Assembly: GCF_019891175.1 (NCBI RefSeq)
Contig: NZ_CP072600.1
Coordinates: forward strand, 930,001-994,000
Direction: 5' to 3'
Origin: Leptothermofonsia sichuanensis E412
GTDB lineage: Bacteria; Cyanobacteriota; Cyanobacteriia; Leptolyngbyales; Leptolyngbyaceae
DNA length: 64,000 nt
Shown here: piece by piece, positions 54,746 to 63,633 of the stretch
Position numbering within the stretch: the stretch's first letter is position 1
Layout of the letters: every line of letters starts with the position of its first letter
The notes under the pieces: generated by a model
What the model was told of the DNA's origin: nothing
Seen by the model: only the letters and a program-made list of their open reading frames with translations
The model's database searches: none
Made by a program: the position numbers and the translations under genes

Positions 54746-56443
54746 TTAGAATGAGAAGGTCGTCCGAATAACACCAACAAACTGGGTGGCGTTGTCGCTA
54801 TTATGCTCTGGATTAAGGATAACGATCAGACCTGGCGTAATTGCGATATTTGGAGTAATCCGATGGCGATACAGAGCTTCCAGATGGATTGATGTATCGT
54901 TATCCTCACGGTTGGCAATATCGTTATCGATAACTTTGGGAGGAACTCCCACAATAATACCGCCCAGGTTACCCTTCTTACCCAGGTCAGGAAATGCCAG
55001 GAATGCAGCTCCATTCAAGAGTCTTGCGTCATTGTTACCATTCTGCTGAGTTGCCCAGGAATAGCCAAACCAGCCACCCAGGATGAACTGGGGACTGAGT
55101 TTCCATTGGAGTTGAGCGGAAACGGTATCTGAGGAGGTGGGTCTACGCAGAATTGCAGTTGAACCAAAGGGATTGGCAGCAAATCCACTACCTGTGCTTG
55201 AGGTCAGGTTTACTTCATTACCAGGGAAGTAGGAGCGGGCATAGGTAAACGCCACGTCAAAGGTTTTGCTGGGCTTGATAACAACCTGTCCCAGAGCGGT
55301 GAAGGCACCATTAAACAGACCGTCTTTTGGGCTGGGAACGTTGCTGTTTGTGTCAGCAATATAGCCCCCCTCCAGACTAAGGAAACTGCTGAACTTATAG
55401 GCGAAGGTAAACCCTGCACCAGCGGCATTACTCCGGTATACCGGGTTGAAACGCCCAAACCGGGACAGCGCACCACCGCCACTGCTTGCAAAGGGGCTGA
55501 GCGTGCTCACCAGACCGTTGTAAAACTCGTTCCCAACAGCGTCTACCTGAATCCGGAGGTTATCGCCAACCGGGAAACGATAGTAGACCTTACTAACGTC
55601 AACCTGGTTGTTGTTGTTGCCATCAAACCCCAGGCGGGTCATATTGGTCCCTGTGAAAGCACCAGAGAAGGGGGTGACATTGCGTGCCTGTGTCCGAATC
55701 CTTAATGTATCCTTACCCGTAAAGCTGCTATCGAAGTTGAGCCGCACCCGGTTTACAAAGATCGGTTCAGTCTGGTCATCCTTTAAGCGATCTTCGTTGC
55801 GGGCATTAATTCCACTTAAGAAGCCATCACTACCGTTACGGGTGGCGCGATCGCCGAACGTATCTGCGACAGCAAAGATAACTTCACCCACCAGTTTGGT
55901 TGTGGTCGAAAATTGCTGTTTTTCCAGGGTCGCGGTGCGCACTTCGAGCTGGTCTACCCGACCGCGCAGGACTGCCAGCTCAGCCGCGAATTCTTCCTGG
56001 AGCTTTTGCAGTGCCAGCAGATCTTCTTTCCGAACCAAATCAGCGGTAGCCGCAGTAATTAGCTCATTAATCCGATCCAGACAGGCGTTAAGCCCGGCTG
56101 CAAACTCATAACGGCTGAGGGCGCGGTTGCCTCGATAGGTCCGATCTGGGTAACCCACGATACAGCCATAACGTTCGACCAGGGATTGTAGTGCCTGGAA
56201 CGCCCAATCTGTCGGTCTGACATCGGTTAACTGAGAAACGGAAGTTACCTGACCTGATACCGTCGTAAATTCGCCATTACTGTAATCGGCAACCTTCTCT
56301 AGAGTTGACCGGGTTAAGGGACTGGCAGAGTTTTGATTACTCTGGATGCTCTCAGCCTGCTGAGCCAGAGCAGCGTTAGCCAGTACAGTTGCCCCTAACA
56401 TTGCTGGAGCAACTAACAAAATGCTGCGTACTACACGATGCAT
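54746..56443 (-). CDS. SLH-domain porin (iron-uptake/OprB-like, SomB type)
   Basis: 565 residues. A signal peptide ends at ANAALAQ (about 28). A single SLH domain (about 70-135) reads VSQLTDVRPTDWAFQALQSL, VERYGCIVGYPDRTYRGNRA and LSRYEFAAGLNACLDRINEL; it anchors the porin to cell-wall polymers. A coiled coil (about 140-180) precedes the OprB-type beta-barrel, which ends with TTFSF, a C-terminal Phe as in outer-membrane proteins. Such porins pass small solutes and inorganic ions. Divergent from pstS, with a 752-base shared upstream region. Confidence 0.93.
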   Translation of the reverse strand: MHRVVRSILLVAPAMLGATVLANAALAQQAESIQSNQNSASPLTRSTLEKVADYSNGEFTTVSGQVTSVSQLTDVRPTDWAFQALQSLVERYGCIVGYPDRTYRGNRALSRYEFAAGLNACLDRINELITAATADLVRKEDLLALQKLQEEFAAELAVLRGRVDQLEVRTATLEKQQFSTTTKLVGEVIFAVADTFGDRATRNGSDGFLSGINARNEDRLKDDQTEPIFVNRVRLNFDSSFTGKDTLRIRTQARNVTPFSGAFTGTNMTRLGFDGNNNNQVDVSKVYYRFPVGDNLRIQVDAVGNEFYNGLVSTLSPFASSGGGALSRFGRFNPVYRSNAAGAGFTFAYKFSSFLSLEGGYIADTNSNVPSPKDGLFNGAFTALGQVVIKPSKTFDVAFTYARSYFPGNEVNLTSSTGSGFAANPFGSTAILRRPTSSDTVSAQLQWKLSPQFILGGWFGYSWATQQNGNNDARLLNGAAFLAFPDLGKKGNLGGIIVGVPPKVIDNDIANREDNDTSIHLEALYRHRITPNIAITPGLIVILNPEHNSDNATQFVGVIRTTFSF

Positions 56444-57195
56444 GTTTCTTTCCTCACATCCAATAGGTTTTGAACACTGAATTCATTTGCAAAACTCTGT
56501 TAAATCAAGAGCTTACATTTCCAGAATTCAAACAGACAATTGAGACAACTGGAGTACACCAAATGTACTCGCTAGATACCTGATTTACTACCCCAAAAGG
56601 GATACACCTAATAACCCTACAACCAGACCCGTTAATTGAAAACCAACAGAAACATAATCGAAAGTTAAGGTTAGTTAAAGACAGGATTAAGCTATTACCG
56701 GGTAGTCAGGTTTCGTCAGGTATTGGTGGTTTCCCTGCAATGCCAACCATTCTTTTTGTAGTGTTTTGAACAGCTATTGTAAAAGTCAGAAATCCTATAT
56801 TGGCAGGGGTCTAAGCCAAATTTCAGATTTTACCTCCTGCCTTCCGCATCCTAATCCTACCTGAATATTTTGCTTAATCCAGACAGCCCAATGTCAACAG
56901 ATTTAGATAACTCCAAAGTTATCTTGTCTGGACAGACGAATGGTTAGCCAGAGTCTACTGTCCCCCTGATTACCTCATTAATGAAAATTAATAGAAATAA
57001 GACCTGTCAGGATAACTTGGAGTTAAATATCCTGTTTTCTTTACCTTTTGATTATAATTTGTTAACCGAGAATTAACCTTATCATATTACTTTACCCCGT
57101 ATAAGCTTTGACATCATAGACCCTTAACCTTGGGCGTGTATCGTAACTAAGTTGATATTTTTTGTGCATGTGTAGCTTCACGGAGTAGATGGTTT
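56444..57195. other. 752-base divergent upstream region (porin / pstS)
   Basis: It is A/T-rich and gene-free. The pst-proximal part contains a Pho box (57039-57079) and a further CTTAACCT at 57123-57130. On the minus strand, near 56660-56680, two TTAAC units spaced by 10 bases face the porin; spacing and match are too poor for a firm Pho-box call. Confidence 0.6.
57039..57079 (+). promoter_or_regulatory. Pho box upstream of pstS
   Basis: Four 8-base units with 3-base A/T-rich spacers: CTTTACCT, GATTATAA, GTTAACCG and ATTAACCT. The third and fourth are the best matches to the cyanobacterial PhoB/SphR consensus CTTAACCT; the second is weak. The 11-bp period is exact. It ends 116 bases before the pstS ATG. 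Confidence 0.8.
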
Positions 57196-58218
57196 ATGGC
57201 AATCAACGCACTGAAATCTAAGCTCAATCGCTTTACGGTTCTGGGTGCGATCGCGGCATCAGCTACAGTGGCTGGACTTTCTATCCCGTCCGTTCAGTCC
57301 CAAAGCATCATTAAGGTTGACGGGTCCAGTACTGTTTATCCCATTACCGAACGGATTGCAGAAGGTTTTCAGAAGACTGGGAAAGGAAGAGTAACGGTTG
57401 GTATTTCTGGCACAGGTGGTGGCTTCAAGAAGTTCTGCAACGGGGATACCGATATTTCTAATGCTTCTCGTCCCATCCTGGAAAAGGAAATGAAGGTTTG
57501 TGCTGAGAAGGGGATCCGGTACATCGAACTGCCCGTAGCATACGACGCTCTGACAGTCATGGTTAATCCCCAGAACAACTGGGTAGACAGTATGACCGTC
57601 GCTGAACTCAAAAAGATCTGGGAACCCGCTGCTCAGGGTAAAATTACCAACTGGAGCCAGGTTCGCTCTGGATTTCCCAATGCACCGTTGAAACTGTTTG
57701 GGCCTGGTGCTGACTCTGGAACCTTTGACTACTTTACAGAAGCCATTGTTGGTAAGGCTAAATCCAGCCGGACTGACTTCACGGGCAGTGAAGACGATAA
57801 CGTTCTGGTGCAGGGGATTGCCCGTGACAAGAATGCCCTCGGATTTTTTGGATTGGCTTACTACGAAGCCAATAAGTCACGCTTAAAGTCTGTGAAAATT
57901 GTCAATCCAAAGACTGGTCAGGCCGTTCCTCCCTCAGCCAAAACAGTTATCGATGGCACTTATCAGCCCCTGTCCCGGCCTATCTTCATTTATGTCAATG
58001 CCAAGTCAGCGGAGAGACCCGAAGTGAAGGCATTTGTTGAGTACTATATGAAAAATGCCCAGGCAGCGGTCAATGCCGTTAAGTATGTGCCATTGACCAG
58101 TGGAGATTACACCAAAGCACTGGCTCGGTTCCAGAAGAGACAAATTGGCACCGTGTTTGGTGGCAAGGAAGAGATTGGGGTGAAGGTGGCAGACATCCTG
58201 AGCCGCACTCCCAAGTAG
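57196..58218 (+). CDS. pstS: Phosphate ABC transporter substrate-binding protein PstS (SphX-like)
   Basis: 340 residues. The signal peptide runs to about 35 ([11 protein letters not shown]). Phosphate-loop motifs are [46 protein letters not shown] and [13 protein letters not shown]. It delivers phosphate to the PstCA channel in the periplasm. It resembles the SphX subgroup. A Pho box precedes it, and a hairpin lies between it and pstC, which would favour more pstS than pstCAB product. Confidence 0.95.
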   Translation: MAINALKSKLNRFTVLGAIAASATVAGLSIPSVQSQSIIKVDGSSTVYPITERIAEGFQKTGKGRVTVGISGTGGGFKKFCNGDTDISNASRPILEKEMKVCAEKGIRYIELPVAYDALTVMVNPQNNWVDSMTVAELKKIWEPAAQGKITNWSQVRSGFPNAPLKLFGPGADSGTFDYFTEAIVGKAKSSRTDFTGSEDDNVLVQGIARDKNALGFFGLAYYEANKSRLKSVKIVNPKTGQAVPPSAKTVIDGTYQPLSRPIFIYVNAKSAERPEVKAFVEYYMKNAQAAVNAVKYVPLTSGDYTKALARFQKRQIGTVFGGKEEIGVKVADILSRTPK

Positions 58219-58284
58219 GCGTAAGTTTTTGCCGGGCATTTACTGGGTGCTCAGGCAACAGCCCTCACACCAAATACCATGCAT

Positions 58285-58311
58285 AGAAGTCAGTTCACGG
58301 GACTGACTTCT
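58285..58311 (+). terminator. Hairpin between pstS and pstC
   Basis: AGAAGTCAGT pairs with ACTGACTTCT across a 7-base loop, followed by GGCTTATTTTCT. It is a likely partial terminator that leaves pstS in excess over the downstream genes. Confidence 0.65.
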
Positions 58312-58462
58312 GGCTTATTTTCTCCACCCCTGGATTTGATCGTCCCCACGCTTAAGAACCATCGGCATGATGTAATCACAGTTGATCTGTCTACCTCTCC
58401 TGAGTTCTGATTCCTGACTCCTCCGCCTTCTCCAAAAACTAACCCCTCATCCCCCCTGTCCC

Positions 58463-59395
58463 ATGACCGATCCCTTCCTATCCATCGTTGGATCTACCCG
58501 GTTCACTGAGCGCAAGGTAAGTCGTGAACTTAAGGAACGGGCGATCGCCACTGTTCTATTCCTTGCTGCTCTAGTATCGGTGGCAACGACCGTTGCAATT
58601 ATGTGGATTCTGATCAGCGAATCCATCCAACTGTTTCAGCACGTTTCCCTCTGGGAATTTCTGACCGGTACGGAATGGGCACCCCTGTTTGAACCACCCC
58701 GCTACGGAATTTTGCCCCTGGTGTGCGGCACCCTGGTCACCTCCGGGGTTGCACTCTTTGTTGCTGTGCCCATGGGCACGATCGCGGCCCTTTATCTAAC
58801 AGAGTTTGCCTCTCCCAGACTGCGGGAAGCGGTAAAACCCATTCTGGAACTGCTGGCAGGCATCCCCACCGTAGTTTATGGCTACTTCGCACTTCTGTTT
58901 GTCACGCCTCTACTGCAACTTCTGCTACCTGAACTACCAGGCTTCAATATGCTGAGTCCAGGGCTGGTCATGGGTATTATGATCACCCCCTTAATTAGCT
59001 CTATCAGCGAAGATGCTATGCGAGCAGTGCCCCTTGAACTGCGGGAAGGTTCCTACGCCGCTGGGGCAACCCGGTTTCAAACCGCCTGGAAAGTGGTGTT
59101 TCCAGCCGCCATTTCAGGCATTTCAGCCTCCTACATCCTGGGCATTTCACGGGCAGTAGGGGAAACCATGATCGTGGCGATCGCCGCCGGGCTTCAGCCC
59201 ATCATCACCCTCAACCCGCTGGACTCTGCTGCCACCATCACCGCGTACATTGTGCAGGTCAGCCTGGGCGACATTCCCCACGGTACGCCTGAATATCAAA
59301 CAATTTTTGCTGCTGGTCTAACCCTGGTGGTGATCACGCTGATTTTCAATATCATCGGCTACTTCTTAAGTAGACACTATCGGGAAAAGTATTAG
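58463..59395 (+). CDS. pstC: Phosphate ABC transporter permease PstC
   Basis: 310 residues with six hydrophobic helices. Family motifs: SLWEFLTGTEWAPLFEPPRY, GILPLVCGTLVTSGVALFVA, EFASPRLREAVKPILELLAG and IPTVVYGYFALLFVTP. The coupling loop is RAVPLELREGSYAAGATRFQ, followed by VGETMIVAIAAG. With PstA it forms the membrane channel for phosphate. It begins MTDPFLSIVGSTRF at 58463. Confidence 0.95.
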   Translation: MTDPFLSIVGSTRFTERKVSRELKERAIATVLFLAALVSVATTVAIMWILISESIQLFQHVSLWEFLTGTEWAPLFEPPRYGILPLVCGTLVTSGVALFVAVPMGTIAALYLTEFASPRLREAVKPILELLAGIPTVVYGYFALLFVTPLLQLLLPELPGFNMLSPGLVMGIMITPLISSISEDAMRAVPLELREGSYAAGATRFQTAWKVVFPAAISGISASYILGISRAVGETMIVAIAAGLQPIITLNPLDSAATITAYIVQVSLGDIPHGTPEYQTIFAAGLTLVVITLIFNIIGYFLSRHYREKY

Positions 59396-59446
59396 GGAAA
59401 AGAGAGAAGTAAGGAGTCAGAAGTTAGCAGTGAGGGGCGAGGTCCT

Positions 59447-60397
59447 ATGACGGTCAAAAACTTGCAACAGCAAAATCAAACGCCAGAACTAGAGGAATTG
59501 CGAGCCAATATTGACCGCCGCAAGCTCTTGAGCGCTCTGTTTGCTGTCATTGGGCTGCTGTCAATTCTGGCGGGTTTAATTGTGATCCTGGCACTGGTGA
59601 TCCAGTTAGCCGTCGAGGGAATTCCCCGGCTCTCCTGGCAGTTTTTCACCTCCTTTCCCAGCAGTGATCCTGAGATGGCAGGGATTCTGTCTGCCTGGGT
59701 TGGAAGTTTCCTGGTGATGCTGGTGACAACAGCAGCAGCGGTGCCATTGGGAATAGCAGCAGGTATTTATCTGGAAGAATATGCCCGTAAAGATTGGTTG
59801 TCAGCGCTCATTGAAATTAATGTGACAAACTTGGCAGGGGTGCCTTCGATTGTTTATGGGCTGCTAGCGCTGGGATTTTTCAATTACATCCTCAATCTGG
59901 GCGAGAGCATTTTGACGGCTGGCTTGACCCTGGGGTTACTGATTTTGCCCGTGGTGATTGTGACCACCCGCGAAGCATTGCGAGCAATTCCAGATAGCTT
60001 GCGGGAGGCAGCTTATGCCCTGGGTGCGAGCAAATGGCGCACGATTTGGGATCATGTGTTGCCCTACTCGGCAGGCAGTATTTTGACCGGCATAATTATT
60101 GGCCTGTCCCGGGCGATCGGGGAAACGGCTCCGCTGGTCACAATTGGTGCCCTCACCTTTATTGCTTTCCTGCCCCCTTCACCAATTCAGCCAGAATTTC
60201 CATTTTTCTCGCTAGAGTGGTTGAAGTCGCCCTTTACGGTCATGCCAATTCAAATGTTCAATTGGGTTTCTCGTCCTGAAATTGAGTTTCAGGTCAACGC
60301 GGCGGCAGCAGGTGTGGTTCTGGTTTTCATGACCCTGACCATGAACGGTCTGGCAATTTACCTCCGTTATCGGTTTCGGAAGGGGATCAAATGGTAG
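59447..60397 (+). CDS. pstA: Phosphate ABC transporter permease PstA
   Basis: 316 residues from ATG 59447. Six hydrophobic helices; [60 protein letters not shown] and the coupling loop [20 protein letters not shown] are typical. [15 protein letters not shown] marks the end of the transport domain. It partners PstC. Its stop overlaps the pstB start by 7 bases. Confidence 0.95.
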   Translation: MTVKNLQQQNQTPELEELRANIDRRKLLSALFAVIGLLSILAGLIVILALVIQLAVEGIPRLSWQFFTSFPSSDPEMAGILSAWVGSFLVMLVTTAAAVPLGIAAGIYLEEYARKDWLSALIEINVTNLAGVPSIVYGLLALGFFNYILNLGESILTAGLTLGLLILPVVIVTTREALRAIPDSLREAAYALGASKWRTIWDHVLPYSAGSILTGIIIGLSRAIGETAPLVTIGALTFIAFLPPSPIQPEFPFFSLEWLKSPFTVMPIQMFNWVSRPEIEFQVNAAAAGVVLVFMTLTMNGLAIYLRYRFRKGIKW

Positions 60398-61194
60398 AAG
60401 ATGTATCCAGCTCTTTGCATCGTCTGAGTGCAATTCAACCCAAGGCTCAGGTCAGAGATCTGAGTTTTTATTACGATGGCTCCGTTGGCGTCTTGAAAAA
60501 CATCAATCTGACGGTTGCCAAACATCAGGTGACAGCCCTGATTGGTCCATCCGGGTGCGGCAAAACAACGTTACTGCGGTGCTTTAACCGGATGCATGAC
60601 CTTTATCCCGGCAATCGCTATGAAGGGGAAATTGTCTTGGATTCCAGTGTCAACATTCTCGATCGGCGGGTTGATCCGATCGAGGTGCGGATGCGGATCA
60701 GCATGGTGTTCCAGCGTCCAAATCCATTCCCCAAGTCAATTTATGAGAATGTGGCTTATGGTCTGAGGGTGCGGAATGAACGTAGACGAAGCGTGATTGA
60801 TGAAAAAGTGGAGCAGTCACTCCGACTGGCTGCCCTCTGGGATGAAGTGAAAGACCGTCTGCAAGAGCCAGCTTACAACCTCTCAGGAGGACAGCAACAA
60901 CGCCTCTGCATTGCCCGCGCCCTTGCAACCGATCCAGAAATGCTGTTGTTTGATGAACCAACTTCAGCGCTGGATCCCATTGCCACTGCCAGTATTGAAG
61001 AACTGATGACCGATCTCAAGCAGCACGTCACCATCCTGATTGTGACCCACAGTATGCAGCAGGCAGCAAGACTTTCCGATTACACCGCTTTCATGTTCCT
61101 GGGTGAACTGGTGGAGTTCAATGAAACAACGGCTCTATTTAACAATCCCTTAAAGAAACAAACCGAAGATTATATCAAGGGACGTTTTGGGTAA
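60391..61194 (+). CDS. pstB: Phosphate ABC transporter ATPase PstB
   Basis: 267 residues. Walker A is [21 protein letters not shown]-loop region [20 protein letters not shown], signature [20 protein letters not shown] and Walker [38 protein letters not shown] is diagnostic of PstB. It powers the PstSCA importer. The start overlaps pstA; 16 bases after its stop comes the first TonB-like gene. Confidence 0.96.
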   Translation: MVEDVSSSLHRLSAIQPKAQVRDLSFYYDGSVGVLKNINLTVAKHQVTALIGPSGCGKTTLLRCFNRMHDLYPGNRYEGEIVLDSSVNILDRRVDPIEVRMRISMVFQRPNPFPKSIYENVAYGLRVRNERRRSVIDEKVEQSLRLAALWDEVKDRLQEPAYNLSGGQQQRLCIARALATDPEMLLFDEPTSALDPIATASIEELMTDLKQHVTILIVTHSMQQAARLSDYTAFMFLGELVEFNETTALFNNPLKKQTEDYIKGRFG

Positions 61195-61210
61195 GTAAGA
61201 AGACTAGAGT

Positions 61211-62002
61211 ATGGCGAATTTATTGCCCCTGAAAGCTAGAAAACTGCCATCAACCGTTGCTTTTTTATGGCGACCCATGCTGCTCATTGCTTTGGGATGC
61301 CATGCTCTGCTCCTGTTTGTTCCTCTGGGCGAGCAGAAGAAAGCCCCACCCAAGGCGGATGAGAAGGCCGTGAAAATCACCCGCATTCCCAAAACCAAAA
61401 CCAATCTCAATCAACCACCAAAACCGGCTGTCAGAACCAGACCTGCGGTGCAGCAGCGGCGGACAACCCCGCCACCACCAGTAATTGTCACCAAACCATC
61501 CCCTACTCCTTCCCCTGCTACCAGCCCAAATCCAAAAGGTTCTCCAGCCGCTAAGAGCGATCAGCCTGGTGGAGCAGAAGGACCAAAAGTCGATGAGGTG
61601 ACAGAAGCTTTCACGGAACCGTTTGCTGAGTTTGTGGTGAATCGGACTCAGGTTGACGGGAGCGTGCTTCCGGAACCACTTCGTGCTCCAGCCGATGCCC
61701 CCGTGACGGCTGAATTGTTTCCCGATCCCAATGCGTTTTTTTCTGACCCAGCCAAGTTAACAAAGCGGAAGGGGTTAGTGGCGTTCGATTGGTTCAGTCC
61801 AATTAAGCCGGACATTCTTTACTATGAGCACATCGAACCGATCTATAAAGGGAAGGGCTATACGCTGACGCGGAAGGGAGAGTACGGTGGTGGGGATTTG
61901 TACGAAGTGAAAAAGGGAAGCAATGTTCGCTACTTCAACATTGTGCCCACTGGAGACAAGACCGGGACGCTGATTATGGTGTGGAAGGATTCACCTGTGT
62001 AA
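61211..62002 (+). CDS. TonB-like single-helix protein (1) in the pst operon
   Basis: 263 residues. An N-terminal cytoplasmic stub precedes a membrane helix, FLWRPMLLIALGCHALLLFV (His31), then PLGEQKK and a long Pro/Thr/Lys-rich segment (about 50-120). The C-terminal domain includes GEYGGGDLYEVKKG, VRYFNIVPTG and TLIMVWKDSPV. This stub-helix-with-His, proline rod and small C-domain layout is that of TonB/TolA; the C-terminal sequence is not a TonB domain I recognise. It is 44% or so alike to its neighbour by eye in the last 50 residues. It starts 16 bases after pstB, so it is likely Pho-regulated. Confidence 0.75.
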   Translation: MANLLPLKARKLPSTVAFLWRPMLLIALGCHALLLFVPLGEQKKAPPKADEKAVKITRIPKTKTNLNQPPKPAVRTRPAVQQRRTTPPPPVIVTKPSPTPSPATSPNPKGSPAAKSDQPGGAEGPKVDEVTEAFTEPFAEFVVNRTQVDGSVLPEPLRAPADAPVTAELFPDPNAFFSDPAKLTKRKGLVAFDWFSPIKPDILYYEHIEPIYKGKGYTLTRKGEYGGGDLYEVKKGSNVRYFNIVPTGDKTGTLIMVWKDSPV

Positions 62003-62026
62003 TGATTTTCATCTGTGGAACTATCA

Positions 62027-62902
62027 ATGATGGATACCCAACTGTCTGCTACAACCAAGAACCTGCCTGCTGTTTTCAGTCTCCTCTGGCGACCGATGTT
62101 GTTTCTGGCGCTGGGGTTGCACGCTTTTTTCCTGTTCGTACCGTTGGGCGGTGCCCAGAAAGAATTGCCCCAGGTGACTGAGCAGCCTGTCAAATACAAC
62201 CGACTACCAGACTTGAAGCCTATGGCTCAGAAACCGACTCAAAAATCGCCTCAGAAACCAGCGGTAGCAGCGAGTCAACCCATCCAGCAGGCGACGATCG
62301 CCCCAGTTCCATCGCCATTAACCTCCCCCAATCCGGCACCCCCTTCTTCCTATACCCCACCCCCAGCTGAATCTGCTCCAACGAAGCCGGTAGACTCTAC
62401 CGACTCCACTGACGACACTCCCCTGGCAAGGGTAGGTTCCACTCCAATGCCCGGCAGTTCCCCACCGGCGGAACCAGCAGATGTTTCTACGGCTGAACCT
62501 ACCGTAGCCGCTGCTACTCAAAGACCTGAACTTGATTCGGATACGCAGGCGATCGTGGAACGCTTGCAAAATCTAGAGGATGGCCGCCAGATTACGGATA
62601 ACGACAGGGTGGAAGACCTGTTTACACAGGAAGCCGCAACCAAATTCTTCGCCAATCCGGAGAAGAAGGAAGGCAAACCGGGCTTAATTGGTGTGGAATA
62701 TCTTTTGCCCCAGACGCCTGCTGAAGTATACGAAAAACTGGCCATGCTTTACTCAGATTTCTCCTTGAAAAAAGTGGGAGAGTACGGCGGTGGTCCAGTG
62801 TATGAAGTCAGGCGAGATGACTATGTGCGCTATTTCAACTTAGTTAAAGGCAAAGAGGATAAGAGTACCCTGATCGTCCTGTGGCAGGATTCCCCTCTTT
62901 AG
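62027..62902 (+). CDS. TonB-like single-helix protein (2), tandem paralogue
   Basis: About 291 residues from ATG 62027 (a GTG at 62015 is also possible). The helix LLWRPMLFLALGLHAFFLFV shares the RPML...L-H pattern with the preceding protein. A long Pro/Ser/Thr-rich rod follows (about 55-165), and the C-terminal domain ends GEYGGGPVYEVRRD, VRYFNLVKG and LIVLWQDSPL, again like its neighbour. A tandem duplication is evident. Rod length and acidic middle (ELDSDTQAIVERLQNLEDG) differ, so the two may reach different partners. The gap to the first gene is about 24 bases; same transcript. Confidence 0.75.
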   Translation: MMDTQLSATTKNLPAVFSLLWRPMLFLALGLHAFFLFVPLGGAQKELPQVTEQPVKYNRLPDLKPMAQKPTQKSPQKPAVAASQPIQQATIAPVPSPLTSPNPAPPSSYTPPPAESAPTKPVDSTDSTDDTPLARVGSTPMPGSSPPAEPADVSTAEPTVAAATQRPELDSDTQAIVERLQNLEDGRQITDNDRVEDLFTQEAATKFFANPEKKEGKPGLIGVEYLLPQTPAEVYEKLAMLYSDFSLKKVGEYGGGPVYEVRRDDYVRYFNLVKGKEDKSTLIVLWQDSPL

Positions 62903-63082
62903 TGCAGGTTCTCGAAAATAACCCACCAGGTCTGGCTTGAACCAAAAGGACACAAAGCACGCTAAAGCCTATTCGAAAACTTCCTCAGTCTGGATTTGGG
63001 CTTTAACAGCCAGGGCTTTGAGGCATTACCCTGTGTTCTCTGTGTCTCTGGGGCGAAATTTCAGGTTATGAAGTCCTCATTC
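62903..63082. repeat. Repeat-filled spacer between convergent genes
   Basis: A CACAAAG-type repeat (about 62903-62962), part of MITE-like element A (about 62963-63007) and a CACAGAG-type half-repeat (about 63029-63055). 62903-62980 also resembles 31620-31700, where the same repeats border the MgtE remnant. No gene. Confidence 0.65.
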
Positions 63083-63499
63083 CTAAGACTTTTGCTCTAC
63101 GGCCAGAGAAACGCTGTCGCCCCCAATGTCCCGCATAATTTCCAGCAGACTGGCAACTTTGGCGTAATCCAGCTTCTGGTCTGCCTTGAGGACAATGATG
63201 CCGTTGGGGTGGGTATCCAGATAGGTAGACATCTGTTGTGCCAGTTGATCAATGGTGACAGGTTGCCCCTGGACCAGAATTTGACCCTGACTATCCATCC
63301 CGACAATCATGGTGTCGGTTGATTGCTGCTCCTTCACTCCCAGTCGGGCAGTGGGCAGATCAACTTTAACGGCTGCCTGTTGCCCAGTGAGAGTCATGGA
63401 AATGATGATGAAAAAAGTTAAAACCGTCATCAGCACATCCATCATCGGCACTAGATTGACTTCGGGTACCCCCGGATTGGTTTGCTGTCTTCGCCTCAT
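63083..63499 (-). CDS. ExbD/TolR-family biopolymer transport protein
   Basis: 138 residues. A short N-terminus (MRRRQQTNPGVPEVNLVPMM) precedes the single helix DVLMTVLTFFIIISMTL, which carries the essential Asp (about residue 21) at its start. A periplasmic domain follows with IVGMDSQGQILVQGQPVTID, VLKADQKLDYAKVASLLEIM and GGDSVSLAVEQ. ExbD proteins sit in the ExbB pentamer and use proton flow to work TonB/TolA. It is convergent with the TonB-like genes. A second ExbD gene lies directly upstream, separated by MITE C. Confidence 0.92.
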   Translation of the reverse strand: MRRRQQTNPGVPEVNLVPMMDVLMTVLTFFIIISMTLTGQQAAVKVDLPTARLGVKEQQSTDTMIVGMDSQGQILVQGQPVTIDQLAQQMSTYLDTHPNGIIVLKADQKLDYAKVASLLEIMRDIGGDSVSLAVEQKS

Positions 63500-63510
63500 A
63501 ACGATTCTGC

Positions 63511-63614
63511 CAGTATGTCAACTTTGTTTTGATGAGTCCCTGAATGACGGAAAGCTGATTAGGGTTAAATTTTGAGGATCTGCGACCCTTTAAAGTTTTC
63601 TTGCCGGAACACAG
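63511..63614 (-). mobile_element. MITE-like element C, copy 3, between the exbD genes
   Basis: About 104 bases, inverse orientation, AGTATGTCAACTTTGTTTTG at one end and TTGCCGGAACACAG at the other, with GGTTAAATTTTGAGGATCTG inside. It resembles 44208-44310, and its left end resembles the end of IS630-family element a. Confidence 0.75.
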
Positions 63615-63633
63615 GTTCTTCAATGCCAGTTGT

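Noticed and set aside
56655-56685. Pho box facing the porin gene
   Set aside because: Two TTAAC units are spaced by 10 rather than 11 bases and the third position does not match; not strong enough to list as a site.
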